NCBI GenBank assembly: GCA_963818925.1
Contig: CAWFTN010000001.1
Location: 1,612,001-1,676,000 of the forward strand
From: JAMXLG01 sp963818925
GTDB lineage: Bacteria; Vulcanimicrobiota; Vulcanimicrobiia; Vulcanimicrobiales; Vulcanimicrobiaceae
Direction: 5' to 3'
Length of the DNA: 64,000 bases
The position numbers were made by a program, and so were the translations under genes. The notes beneath the pieces were generated by a model. That model made no database searches. It was not told where the DNA came from and saw only the letters and a program-made list of their open reading frames with translations. Below, in pieces: positions 52,955-61,965 of the stretch (its first letter is position 1; every line of letters starts with the position of its first letter).

Positions 52955-54618
52955 GCTTGTATATCCAGATTTGACGCGCGCGCAGGGGGCGCCCCCGGTG
53001 CCGGCGACGCGTTCCACTTCGGTCGCGGTGCGAGTCCCGCGGCCATCGTTGCTACGCGGTAGTGCAGCGACTCGAGCCGTCCGCGCAGATCGCCGAGCGA
53101 CGTGCGGAAGCGATCCGCCGAACGCGCCGTTTCTGTCTTTACGTCGACACTAACGCTGCGCCCAGCGGTTTGCACGTCGATTGCGACCGTGCCGAGCGAC
53201 TTGGTGTCAAGCACGAAGGCGACATGGAAATTATCCGCATCGAGTTTGTTCTTGCTGTTGGGCGCATCGCGCGAGATGCGCAGCTGCGCGGCCTGTCCAC
53301 CATCATAAAAATACGCGGGCAAGGGGATCGTGATCGTATTTGCCGTGTTGTTCTCCGGTGTGGCGGCATTGAGTTGCACGGCCGTCGTCGCCGTCAACGC
53401 GTCGCGCAACGCGGCAAGGACCTTCGGAGAACTGCCCGACGGCGGATCCGCAACGAGTTGCAAGAGTGCGGTCTTGATGTCGTGCTCCAAGGCGACGCCG
53501 CGTTCGGCGGCATGCGCAGCAACGTTTGCCTGCGTGCCGTTCGCGGACGGAAACGAGATTGCCGCTTCGGGTGACTGCGAAGAGGGATCTGCGATCGTTT
53601 CCGCTTCCGTCCATGCGCGTACGATTTGCGCAATCTTCGACTCGGCGCTCGTGACGACGTTCGAGACGTACGATGCAATCTGTTCCGGCAATGCGCGCGT
53701 GTTTCGCAGATCAAAGCGCGCGACGAATGACAGCGCCGAGCGCAACGATGCCGTGCGCGGATCGGACGGCAGCTTCGCCAGCAGCGCGTCCAATTTTTCA
53801 TACGCAGACGTGACGCTTCGCGTCGCCGTTTCGACGAGCTTCGCCGCGGCCAGCGTCGTCGGGGTTACGGGAACGCGCAAGCGTGCAAGCAACGTACTTT
53901 GCGGCGTCGCGGGCGACGGAGTGGGCGTTTGTTGCGGTCGCTGCAGCGCAGCGCGCGTTGCGGCCGATTGTACCGCCGCGTTCTGCGGGAGACGCGGCGG
54001 GGCGACGGGCGTTTGCACATCGCGTTTAAGCGACGGTGTGCCGATCGTCGTACTTGCGCGCGTCGCGATCAGCCGCGCTTCGACTTCCACCGGCGCGCGC
54101 GATGCGGGTGCAGCTTGTTGCTGCGCCGGAGTACGCGGCGTTTGCGTTGCAGGCCCGCTCGAGGCCTGCTGCTGTTTCACCGAGGCCGCGACAAAGATTT
54201 CGCGCGGCGGCGCAACGGGCGCCGTCGGCGGCTGCGTCGAGCGCAGAATCGCGCTTTGAGGCGCGCCGGTTTGCGGCGGAAGCGGCGGCGCTTCGGGGGA
54301 CGCCACTTCGGGATCGACGGTTCCCAAATTGCGCACGATGATTGCCGTGTTCGTAAATCCCGTCACTTGCAGCGCGATCGTCTCGCCGGGATTGATACCG
54401 GGCGGCAGTTGTGCCGCGAGCGTCTCCCCGAGCAACGAGATACGATCGGTACCGTCTTGCGGTGCAAGCACCGTTGCCGTAAGAACGTCGCCGACGCTCA
54501 GCTGCGCTTGAAACTGGCTGACCAGTGCGCCGAGATTGAGCGTCGCTTCTTCGATCGCGGCTTGCGCATTCGCGACCGCCTGGAGCGCGAAGGCTGCCAG
54601 CGGATCCATTCCTGACAT
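52951..54618 (-). CDS. FliK-like flagellar hook-length control protein
   Basis: 555 residues. The N-terminal ~110 residues are followed by a long Ala/Pro/Thr/Gln-rich linker (about 110-260), a ruler-like feature. A helical part and a C-terminal domain (about 430-540) follow, with FHVAFVLDTKSLGTVAIDVQ and VSVDVKTETARSADRFRTSL, typical of the FliK C-terminal switch domain. It measures hook length and signals FlhB to change export specificity. The gene is translationally coupled to the FlhB-like gene. Confidence 0.72.
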   Translation of the reverse strand: MSGMDPLAAFALQAVANAQAAIEEATLNLGALVSQFQAQLSVGDVLTATVLAPQDGTDRISLLGETLAAQLPPGINPGETIALQVTGFTNTAIIVRNLGTVDPEVASPEAPPLPPQTGAPQSAILRSTQPPTAPVAPPREIFVAASVKQQQASSGPATQTPRTPAQQQAAPASRAPVEVEARLIATRASTTIGTPSLKRDVQTPVAPPRLPQNAAVQSAATRAALQRPQQTPTPSPATPQSTLLARLRVPVTPTTLAAAKLVETATRSVTSAYEKLDALLAKLPSDPRTASLRSALSFVARFDLRNTRALPEQIASYVSNVVTSAESKIAQIVRAWTEAETIADPSSQSPEAAISFPSANGTQANVAAHAAERGVALEHDIKTALLQLVADPPSGSSPKVLAALRDALTATTAVQLNAATPENNTANTITIPLPAYFYDGGQAAQLRISRDAPNSKNKLDADNFHVAFVLDTKSLGTVAIDVQTAGRSVSVDVKTETARSADRFRTSLGDLRGRLESLHYRVATMAAGLAPRPKWNASPAPGAPPARASNLDIQA

Positions 54619-54624
54619 TAGTTG

Positions 54625-54948
54625 TTACACCGTGACGTCAATGAAGTGTTCGCCGTCGGCAAGACCGAGCGGAGAACTCTCTGCCGGCGCGTGATACTCG
54701 CGCCGCGGACGCTCATCGGGCTCGTAGCCGCCGGCATTGCCTTGACCGTCGGGATTTGTACGAATGCCGGGATTCTGCGCGTGGTCGACTTCAGCAATCG
54801 TCTCTTCGCGCTTGTGAACTTGTTCGGCGAACGCGGTTTGTGCGGCGGCCTGAGCGGCGGCGGGAGCCTGTTGGGCGCTATTAACCTGGGCCGCGTTCTG
54901 CGGGGCGGCCAGGTAGGCGAGTTGCAGATCCACGGGACGAATCGCCAT
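54625..54948 (-). CDS. Small unknown protein of the flagellar cluster
   Basis: 107 residues, MAIRPVDLQLAYLAAPQNAA at the start and an Ala-rich helical middle. The start lies 68 bp inside the 3-prime end of the sigma factor gene, in another frame. It sits between fliA and the FliK-like gene. Small proteins in this place are found in other bacteria with reduced flagellar clusters. Function unknown. Confidence 0.65.
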   Translation of the reverse strand: MAIRPVDLQLAYLAAPQNAAQVNSAQQAPAAAQAAAQTAFAEQVHKREETIAEVDHAQNPGIRTNPDGQGNAGGYEPDERPRREYHAPAESSPLGLADGEHFIDVTV

Positions 54949-55807
54949 TGCCCGTTACTTCCCCGTGCAGGGTGCGTTCTACTTTAGTATCGGCGCCCGG
55001 CTGCGGTTTGCGCAGATATTTCTGCTTGATCGTGGGGTCGTCTTCACGGTATCCCAGATCGTTGCGCAGCTCGCGCAGCCGCTGGCGAAGATGGATCACG
55101 GCCTGCGCGTGAATCTGCGACACGCGCGATTCGGACACGCCCAGTGCGCCTTTGATCTCCTTGAGCGTCTGGCCTTCGAAATAGTACAGCTTGATGACGG
55201 TGCGCTCTTGCGGGGGAAGATTTTCGACGGCACGTACGAGTTCGGCGCGGACTTCGCGCGACTCGACTTCGAATATGACGTCGTTCTCTTCGTCGCGCAG
55301 CGTGTCGACCAGCGGAATCTCGTAGCCCTTCTCGTTCGGAAGAAACTCTTCGAGCGAAAGCACCGCCGTGCCGCGCACGCGCTGGATGAGCTGATCGAGC
55401 TCTTTCGACGTAAGCCCCATGCGCTCGGAGATCTCGTCGTGCGTCGGCACGCGCCCGAGCTGGGCCTCTAATTCGTGATGAGTGCGCTCGAGCTCGCGCG
55501 CTTTTTGGCGAACGGCGCGCGGAACCCAGTCGAGCGAGCGAAGGGCGTCGAGGATCGCCCCGTTGATACGGGTGATTGCGTAGGTCTCGAACTTCACGCC
55601 GCGTGCGTCATCATATTTTTCGATGGCGTCGATCAAACCCAAAATACCGTCGTTTATGAGATCGTTGATCTCAACGTTCGGCGGTAAGTTAACGGAGATT
55701 CGACCGGCCACATACTTCACCAAGTGCAAGTACTTGTGGACGATCTCTTCTCTCGAGAGTTCGACGCCGCCGATGACGTAGCTGCGTGGACTACGGCTCA
55801 GCTTCAT
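54881..55807 (-). CDS. fliA: FliA/WhiG-type sigma-28 factor
   Basis: 308 residues. Region 2 has YLHLVKYVAGRISVNLPPNV, NDLINDGILGLIDAIEKYDD and FETYAITRINGAILDALRSL. Region 3 has VRQKARELERTHHELEAQLG. Region 4 has LPPQERTVIKLYYFEGQTLK and LGVSESRVSQIHAQAVIHLR. The GxILD-LR segment is the FliA/WhiG signature. The C-terminal ~35 residues (after YLRKP) are extra and overlap the next gene. It should drive late flagellar or chemotaxis promoters. No FlgM was seen. Confidence 0.93.
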   Translation of the reverse strand: MKLSRSPRSYVIGGVELSREEIVHKYLHLVKYVAGRISVNLPPNVEINDLINDGILGLIDAIEKYDDARGVKFETYAITRINGAILDALRSLDWVPRAVRQKARELERTHHELEAQLGRVPTHDEISERMGLTSKELDQLIQRVRGTAVLSLEEFLPNEKGYEIPLVDTLRDEENDVIFEVESREVRAELVRAVENLPPQERTVIKLYYFEGQTLKEIKGALGVSESRVSQIHAQAVIHLRQRLRELRNDLGYREDDPTIKQKYLRKPQPGADTKVERTLHGEVTGNGDSSRGSATRLPGRPAERGPG

Positions 55808-55906
55808 GCAACCCCGACAACGCGCACACCGCGCGTCTGCGCCAGATATTCACAGTCGCCGTTCGGCTTCCTACTCATTGCCATAGTCCATGCGCCCCAC
55901 GAACGG

Positions 55907-56986
55907 TTAAGACTTTGCCACGCCGGAAAGCTCGCAGAGTAATTGCGGAATGTCGTCGAGCGCTACTTCGCGATCCACCAGACCTTCTTTCGCGGCTGCG
56001 CGCGGCATGCCATAGACGACGCACGTCGCTTCATTCTGACCGATGACGTAGCCGCCGCGTTCTTTGAGCTTACGCAGACCCTTTACACCATCTTGACCCA
56101 TACCGGTGAGAATTACCCCGATCGATGCATTGCCGTACGCGTCGGCCACTTGCTCGGCAAGTGCATCGACACTCGGCACGTGCAACGATGTACCTACGTC
56201 ATCAACGAGACGCAATTCGACTTCGCCGCCGTTGCGGCGCAATACGATTTGTTTCCCGGAAGGAACGACGAGGGCGGTTCCGGGTTCCAGGACCATTCCG
56301 TTCACCGCTTCGTGCACGTTCAATTTGCTCTGCGCGTTCAACCGGTCCGCAAGCGGACGCGTGAAGCCCATCGGCATGTGCTGCACGACCAGAACGGGGA
56401 CGGGAAAATTCGCAGGGAGCATCGGCACGACGTGGGAGAGCGCAACGGGGCCGCCCGTGGACGTGCCGATGGCGACGCATGCATACTTGGACGTAGAGCG
56501 CGCGACCGGCGCGACGCGAGAGGGCGGCGTGATGATGCGCGGCCGCTCGGCAACCGGCGGCGGCGTGTGTACGATCGGCTGAGCGGGCTGTGCGCCGCGC
56601 CGCGAAACCGCGCGAATCTTCGCGACGAGATCGCGCGCGACGTCTTGAATGTTGACGTATGCAGCGTCGGGCTTCGCGATGAAGTCTACAGCACCCAGTT
56701 CGAGCGCACGGAAGGTCGTCTCCGCGCCCTCGTGCGTGAGCGAGCTGCACATAATGATCGGAATGCGATGATCTGAAACGATTTGACGGACCGCTTCCAA
56801 CCCGCCCATGCCGGGCATCTCGACGTCCATCGTGATGACGTCCGGGTTGAGCTGCAGCGCCTTCGCGATCGCTTCCTCGCCGCTGCGCGCGCTCGCGACG
56901 ACTTCCATGTCGGCTTCATGATCGATCATCATCGTGATCGCGCGCCGCATGAACGCCGAGTCGTCCGTTACGAGTACCTTGATCAT
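55907..56986 (-). CDS. cheB: Chemotaxis response regulator methylesterase CheB
   Basis: 359 residues. The receiver (1-125) has D8/D9, D54 (VITMDVEMPGM) and K105. A Pro-rich linker follows. The catalytic domain carries Ser176 (GTSTGGP), His203 (QHMP) and Asp299 (GMGQDG), the full esterase triad. It removes methyl groups from chemoreceptors and deamidates glutamines. It follows cheR by 13 bp. Confidence 0.96.
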   Translation of the reverse strand: MIKVLVTDDSAFMRRAITMMIDHEADMEVVASARSGEEAIAKALQLNPDVITMDVEMPGMGGLEAVRQIVSDHRIPIIMCSSLTHEGAETTFRALELGAVDFIAKPDAAYVNIQDVARDLVAKIRAVSRRGAQPAQPIVHTPPPVAERPRIITPPSRVAPVARSTSKYACVAIGTSTGGPVALSHVVPMLPANFPVPVLVVQHMPMGFTRPLADRLNAQSKLNVHEAVNGMVLEPGTALVVPSGKQIVLRRNGGEVELRLVDDVGTSLHVPSVDALAEQVADAYGNASIGVILTGMGQDGVKGLRKLKERGGYVIGQNEATCVVYGMPRAAAKEGLVDREVALDDIPQLLCELSGVAKS

Positions 56987-56999
56987 GTCTACCGTTCCA

Positions 57000-57821
57000 T
57001 CATTTCCGTCGATAATAAATGGCCTTCGGGGTCACGACCGGCTCGTAGAGATCCGTGAGCCGCATGATCGATTCCGCGTGTCCCAAAAACAAATAGCCAC
57101 CCGGGCGTAAAGCGCGGGCAAATGCCTCGACGACGCGTTTCTGCGTAGGCTTATCGAAATAGATGAGGACGTTGCGACAGAAGATTGCATCGTAGACTCC
57201 CATCGCCGCGACGGAGCGGGCATCGAGGAGATTCATTCGCGAGAAATCCGCCATCCGCTTGATCTCGTCGTTGATGAAGAAGCCGCCTTCGAAGGGACGG
57301 AAGTACTTTTGGACCATTTCCGGCGGCGTCGCGCGAAAGGAGAGCTCGCGATAGAAGCCGGTCGACGCCTTCTGCAGCGCGCGCGGCGAGAGATCGGTCG
57401 CGCGGAGCGTGATCGACGCGGGACTGATGCGACGCGTTTCCGTTAGCATCATCGCGACCGTAAACGGCTCTTCACCGGTCGAACAGGCAGACGACCAGAC
57501 GCGCAGGCGGCCGCCGTTTCTCAGCGCTTCATCGAGCACGTCGGTGACGAGGACGTCGAGCTGCGCGCGCTCGCGAAAGAAATACGTTTCGTTGTTGCAA
57601 AGCACGGAGGCGAGCTCGCCCCATTCGTGCTCGCGGTCCGGAGCGCTGATGAGAAACCGGTAGTACGAGTGAAAGTCTTGCATCCGCGTTTTGAGCAACC
57701 GCGTTTGCAAACGGCTTTGCAGCAGAAACTGCTTCGTATCGTCGTAGAAAATCCCGAAACGTTCGCGAATACAATCGCGAAGCGCAAGAAATTCCGCTTC
57801 CGAAATAGCGATAGTCGACAC
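57000..57821 (-). CDS. cheR: Chemotaxis methyltransferase CheR
   Basis: 273 residues. The N-terminal helical domain (FLALRDCIRERFGIFYDDTK) is followed by the SAM-binding part with LCNNETYFFRE, VWSSACSTGEEPFTVAM and ATDLSPRALQKA, then CRNVLIYFDKPTQKRVVEAF and GGYLFLGHAESI. It methylates receptor glutamates. First of the motility run on this strand, followed by cheB. Confidence 0.96.
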   Translation of the reverse strand: MSTIAISEAEFLALRDCIRERFGIFYDDTKQFLLQSRLQTRLLKTRMQDFHSYYRFLISAPDREHEWGELASVLCNNETYFFRERAQLDVLVTDVLDEALRNGGRLRVWSSACSTGEEPFTVAMMLTETRRISPASITLRATDLSPRALQKASTGFYRELSFRATPPEMVQKYFRPFEGGFFINDEIKRMADFSRMNLLDARSVAAMGVYDAIFCRNVLIYFDKPTQKRVVEAFARALRPGGYLFLGHAESIMRLTDLYEPVVTPKAIYYRRK

Positions 57822-57842
57822 CGGTAACGCGAGATTCGCCGC

Positions 57843-59048
57843 TTAGACGAACGAAGCCCTCAGACCGAAACGTAAAGCGTGCGCATAGAGCACGAGCCTG
57901 TCGAACGGCGTCCGCTCGTGATCCTCGCGATACAACGCGTTCGAAAAGCGCGTGCTCGACGCGAGCTGATCGAAGAGCAGAGCGTAACGCTTCGGCCGCT
58001 CCTCGAGAAAGCGCATGAGCCGCACGCGATGTTCGAGGCGACGGCGAAAGCGCGCGTTCAAGCGCTCGCGATAACGGTTCGCCGAGGCGTCGTGCGCGTC
58101 GCGATATTCGCGCACGGCTTCCGCGGCGAGACGTCCGCTTATCGCCGCTTCGAAGATCCCCTCGCCGTTGGTCGCGTCGACGAGTCCGGCCGCGGTGCCG
58201 CCGACCATTACGCCGGCCTCACCGACGGCCGCACGAGGCCAGCCGCCGAAGAGCAGATGCCCTTCTTCTTTGACGTGTTCGACGACCGCGCCGGGGTAGA
58301 GGCGCGCGCGAACGCGTTCGGTAAAGGCATCCAGCTCCCGGCGGAGTTCGCCGCCCGCCAACTTACCGAGCAATCCTAAGCCGATCGCGAGATGGTCGCG
58401 CTTCGGGAACATCCATGCGACGATCTGGCGGCCACCGCGCGAGACATAATAATGAAGCTCGAGCGTCCGATATGCGATGGCAGCCGCCGGGCGGTCGAGA
58501 TAGACGCGGTACTGGAGGGTCGTCATCAACCCGGCTTCCCACCGTGAATCGTCGAACGCGCGTTCGTCGCTCAGACGGTCGAAACGCGCCGTCGCGCCGT
58601 TTGCCAAGAAGAGAGACCGCGCACGAATGTTTTTTCGCGTCCCGTCTACGAGGTCCGCGTATTCGACGATGACGCTATTCCCGTCGCGCCGGAAGTGCTT
58701 GAGCAATGATTGCGTTCGAATGCTTGCACCCGCACGTTGCGCGAACCGCGCCATCGTTCCGTCGAGCTCTTCGCGCGTGGACGTGTGGCCGGGACCAAAA
58801 AGCACTTCGTATTCGCGTCCTTGCGCATCGAAGAGCGCGAGCCGCGGCGTGTCGCAATGCACCACGTCACGCGGAAGATCGAACGTCTCGCAAAAACCCG
58901 GACGCAAGCCTGCAGCGCACACGCGCTTTGCACCGACGACGCTGTCTTTCTCGAGAACGAGCGTTTCGATTCCGGAGGCGGCTGCTTCTCTCGCAGCAGT
59001 ACTGCCTGCCGGACCGGCGCCGACAACGAGAAATTCGACTTCTTCCAT
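57843..59048 (-). CDS. Geranylgeranyl reductase-family FAD oxidoreductase
   Basis: About 401 residues from ATG 59048 (MEEVEFLVVGAGPAGSTAAR); the frame runs on to 59093 with a less likely leader. The dinucleotide-binding GAGPAGS is followed by VCAAGLRPG and, near residue 270, GGTAAGLVDATNGEGIFEAA, the FAD-binding DG motif of the GGR/PHBH-like family. It probably saturates isoprenoid chains or oxidises lipids; the substrate is open. It is not clearly part of the motility operon though it lies just upstream of cheR. Divergent to the pyrophosphatase gene. Confidence 0.82.
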   Translation of the reverse strand: MEEVEFLVVGAGPAGSTAAREAAASGIETLVLEKDSVVGAKRVCAAGLRPGFCETFDLPRDVVHCDTPRLALFDAQGREYEVLFGPGHTSTREELDGTMARFAQRAGASIRTQSLLKHFRRDGNSVIVEYADLVDGTRKNIRARSLFLANGATARFDRLSDERAFDDSRWEAGLMTTLQYRVYLDRPAAAIAYRTLELHYYVSRGGRQIVAWMFPKRDHLAIGLGLLGKLAGGELRRELDAFTERVRARLYPGAVVEHVKEEGHLLFGGWPRAAVGEAGVMVGGTAAGLVDATNGEGIFEAAISGRLAAEAVREYRDAHDASANRYRERLNARFRRRLEHRVRLMRFLEERPKRYALLFDQLASSTRFSNALYREDHERTPFDRLVLYAHALRFGLRASFV

Positions 59049-59118
59049 ACGGCTGAATGCTTCGCGATAAATGTCGTCGAGGTCCCCTCGCATACAGAAA
59101 CGAACAACGGGGGTCGCT

Positions 59119-59658
59119 ATGGACGCTCCCGGACGAAATTATCTGCATTTGCCGATCGGCGCGAATCAACCCGACGAAATCAACGTCGTGGTCGAGATCC
59201 CCGAAAAGTCGCGCAACAAGTACGAGTACGATAAAGAACTCGACATCTTCCGCCTCGATCGTGCGCTGCATTCGGCAATTCATTATCCGGGCGACTATGG
59301 ATTCGTGCCGCAAACGCTGGCGCTTGACGACGATCCGCTCGACGTGCTCGTGCTCGTGATCGAACCGACGTTCTCCGGATGTCTCGTCACCGCACGTCCG
59401 ATCGGGCTGCTAGAAATGACCGACGGTGGTAAGCAAGACGACAAGGTGCTCGCCGTACCCGTCGGTGAGCCCGCATTCGACGAGATCCACAACTACTCGC
59501 AGATCTTCCCGCACCTGCTTCGCAAGATCTCGCACTTCTTCGAAACGTACAAAGCGCTCGAGGGAAAGAAAACAAGCGTTGACGGCTGGCACGACGCCGC
59601 ATATGCTCGCCGCATCGTTTCAGAGTCGTACGAACGCTTCAAACAACAGCAGGACTAA
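59119..59658 (+). CDS. ppa: Soluble inorganic pyrophosphatase
   Basis: 179 residues from ATG 59119 (MDAPGRNYLHLPIGANQPD). Family I motifs: VVVEIPEKSRNKYEYDKELD, the RALHSAIHYPGDYGFVP segment and DDDPLDVLVLV, whose aspartates bind Mg. It hydrolyses PPi in the cytoplasm. A membrane pyrophosphatase follows 113 bp downstream on the same strand, so two routes for PPi use lie side by side. Confidence 0.95.
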   Translation: MDAPGRNYLHLPIGANQPDEINVVVEIPEKSRNKYEYDKELDIFRLDRALHSAIHYPGDYGFVPQTLALDDDPLDVLVLVIEPTFSGCLVTARPIGLLEMTDGGKQDDKVLAVPVGEPAFDEIHNYSQIFPHLLRKISHFFETYKALEGKKTSVDGWHDAAYARRIVSESYERFKQQQD

Positions 59659-59771
59659 AGTCGACCTGGCTCGCTGTCTACAGGAAAAGTAGCCTTTTTA
59701 GGGGTACCCGTCGCGCTTAGGCGGCGCCGTTAGGCGCTGCGTTTGCTGCTACTCCTATATAAGGGTTTTAC

Positions 59772-61880
59772 GTGACCGCACAATCTGCGATTTGGGCCGG
59801 GTTGATCGGTGGTGCTCTTGCCGTAATCTACGGCGTCATCCTCACCTTCTGGGTGTTGGGACGGCCGGACGGCAACGAGCGCATGAAATCGATCGCGGCG
59901 GCCATCCAGGAAGGCGCGATGGCCTTTCTGAAGCGCCAGTACACGACGATCGGAATCGTCGCTATCGTTCTGGCAATCATCATCTTCTTCGCGCCTCCGC
60001 TCGGATGGGAGGCTGCCGTCGGCTTTTTGATCGGCGCAATTCTCTCCGGCTCCGCGGGCTTCATCGGAATGATCGTTTCCGTGCGCGCGAACGTGCGCAC
60101 CGCCGAAGCCGCGCGCAGCGGCTTGGGCCCCGCGCTCAACGTCGCATTCCGCGGCGGCACCGTGACGGGGATGCTCGTCGTCGGTTTGGGATTGCTTGCG
60201 GTCTCCGGGTACTACGCGTTTCTGCAAAGCATCAACGGCGGCGACACGACGCGTACGCTCGCCGCGATGGTCGGCCTCGCATTCGGGTGCTCGCTCATCT
60301 CCGTGTTTGCGCGTTTGGGCGGCGGTATTTATACGAAGGCGGCCGACGTCGGCGCCGACTTGGTCGGTAAAGTCGAGGCCGGTATTCCGGAAGACGATCC
60401 GCGCAATCCCGCGGTGATCGCAGACAACGTCGGTGACAACGTCGGCGACTGCGCCGGCATGGCAGCAGACCTTTTCGAAACGTATTGCGTGACGACGGTT
60501 GCCGCAATGTTGCTCGGCAATCTCGTCTTTGGCGACAGAGTACCGGGCGCGACGACGTTCCCGCTCATTCTCGGCGCGCTGTCGATCGTTGCATCGATCA
60601 TTGGTTCATGGGTCGTCGGCGTTGGAAAAGTCTCCAAAGCGCGCATCATGGCCTCACTCTACAACGGCATGATTGTTGCGGGGATTCTTGCGCTTATCGG
60701 ATTCTGGTTCGCGACGCAGGCGACATTCGGCGGATCCACCGAGATCAACGCAACGGCGATTTTCTTCTGCGCACTCGTCGGCGTGGCCGTCACCGGTTTG
60801 ATTACGTTCATCACCGAGTACTACACCGGCACGCAGTTCTCGCCGGTTCGCAGTATCGCCAAAGCATCGGTCACCGGACACGCCACCAACATGATCGCGG
60901 GCCTTGCAGTATCGATGCAAGGCACGGCGTTGCCCGCGATCGTCATCGTCATCGGCATTCTCGTCAGCTACGGTCTGGGGGGAACGTACGGCGTCGCCAT
61001 CGCGGTCATGGCGATGCTTTCACTCGCCGGCATCGTGGTCGCAATCGACTCGTTCGGACCGATTACCGATAACGCAGGCGGCATCGCGGAAATGGCCGAG
61101 ATGCCCCAAGAGGTTCGCAACGTGACGGATCCGCTCGACGCCGTCGGTAACACGACGAAGGCCGTCACCAAAGGATACGCAATCGGTTCGGCAGCCCTCG
61201 CAGCAGTCGTGCTCTTTGCGTCGTTCTTGCAGGAGCTGATCAAAGCGAAGTGCGGCGCCTCCGGCGGCGCAAATTGCGCAGCATCGGTGACGAATCTCTT
61301 TGCAATCGGCAATCCGTATGTTCTCGCCGGTCTCTTTATCGGCGGTCTGCTTCCCTATCTGTTCGCATCGCTTTCAATGCAAGCGGTCGGACGCGCGGGC
61401 GGCGCGGTCGTCGAAGAAGTGCGCCGTCAGTTCCGGGAGATTCCGGGCATCATGGAAGGCACCGCAAAACCGGACTATGCGACGACCGTCAGCATCGTGA
61501 CGACCGCGGCGCTCAAAGAGATGATCGTTCCGGCGCTCATTCCCGTCGGCGTTCCGATCATCGTCGTGCTGCTCTCGGTGTTCGGCATTTTGCCGGGCAA
61601 CACGGGTGCGCAAGTCATGGGCGGCATCCTCGTCGGCTCGATCGTGACGGGGCTCTTCCTCGCGATCTCGATGACGACCGGCGGCGGTGCATGGGACAAT
61701 GCCAAGAAGTACATCGAAGACGGTCAGTACGGCGGCAAGGGATCCATCGCTCACCAAGCCGCGGTCACCGGCGACACGGTCGGCGATCCGTACAAAGACA
61801 CGGCCGGCCCCGCGATCAACCCGATGATCAAGGTCTTGAACATCGTGGCGCTCTTGCTCGTAGCGTTCTTAGTTCATTAA
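59772..61880 (+). CDS. hppA: Membrane-bound ion-translocating pyrophosphatase, K+-independent type
   Basis: 702 residues from GTG 59772, with AAGGG 6 nt upstream. About 16 membrane helices. KAADVGADLVGKVEAGIPED and DNVGDNVGDCAGMAADLFET carry the PPi- and Mg-binding aspartates. DAVGNTTKAVTKGYAIGSAA has GNTTKA, where lysine in place of alanine marks the K+-independent H+-pumping class (established for the family). The C-terminal DTVGDPYKDTAGPAINPMIK is also present. It couples PPi hydrolysis to H+ export. A terminator follows. Confidence 0.96.
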   Translation: MTAQSAIWAGLIGGALAVIYGVILTFWVLGRPDGNERMKSIAAAIQEGAMAFLKRQYTTIGIVAIVLAIIIFFAPPLGWEAAVGFLIGAILSGSAGFIGMIVSVRANVRTAEAARSGLGPALNVAFRGGTVTGMLVVGLGLLAVSGYYAFLQSINGGDTTRTLAAMVGLAFGCSLISVFARLGGGIYTKAADVGADLVGKVEAGIPEDDPRNPAVIADNVGDNVGDCAGMAADLFETYCVTTVAAMLLGNLVFGDRVPGATTFPLILGALSIVASIIGSWVVGVGKVSKARIMASLYNGMIVAGILALIGFWFATQATFGGSTEINATAIFFCALVGVAVTGLITFITEYYTGTQFSPVRSIAKASVTGHATNMIAGLAVSMQGTALPAIVIVIGILVSYGLGGTYGVAIAVMAMLSLAGIVVAIDSFGPITDNAGGIAEMAEMPQEVRNVTDPLDAVGNTTKAVTKGYAIGSAALAAVVLFASFLQELIKAKCGASGGANCAASVTNLFAIGNPYVLAGLFIGGLLPYLFASLSMQAVGRAGGAVVEEVRRQFREIPGIMEGTAKPDYATTVSIVTTAALKEMIVPALIPVGVPIIVVLLSVFGILPGNTGAQVMGGILVGSIVTGLFLAISMTTGGGAWDNAKKYIEDGQYGGKGSIAHQAAVTGDTVGDPYKDTAGPAINPMIKVLNIVALLLVAFLVH

Positions 61881-61905
61881 CCGACTTCTCATCGAAGAGA
61901 ACGCA

Positions 61906-61932
61906 GGGCCCGGCACTTCGCCGGGCCCTTTT
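61906..61932 (+). terminator. Terminator of hppA
   Basis: GGGCCCGGC (61906-61914), loop ACTTC, GCCGGGCCC (61920-61928), then TTTT: a perfect 9-bp stem with a T run, 25 bp after the stop codon. Confidence 0.9.
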
Positions 61933-61965
61933 CACGTTATAGGTAATGTGGGAATACTGTCTGCG

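Noticed and set aside
53330..54259. 309-residue plus-strand frame
   Set aside because: Antisense to the FliK-like gene; Ala/Cys-rich composition without a domain.
55943..56776. 277-residue plus-strand frame
   Set aside because: Antisense to cheB.
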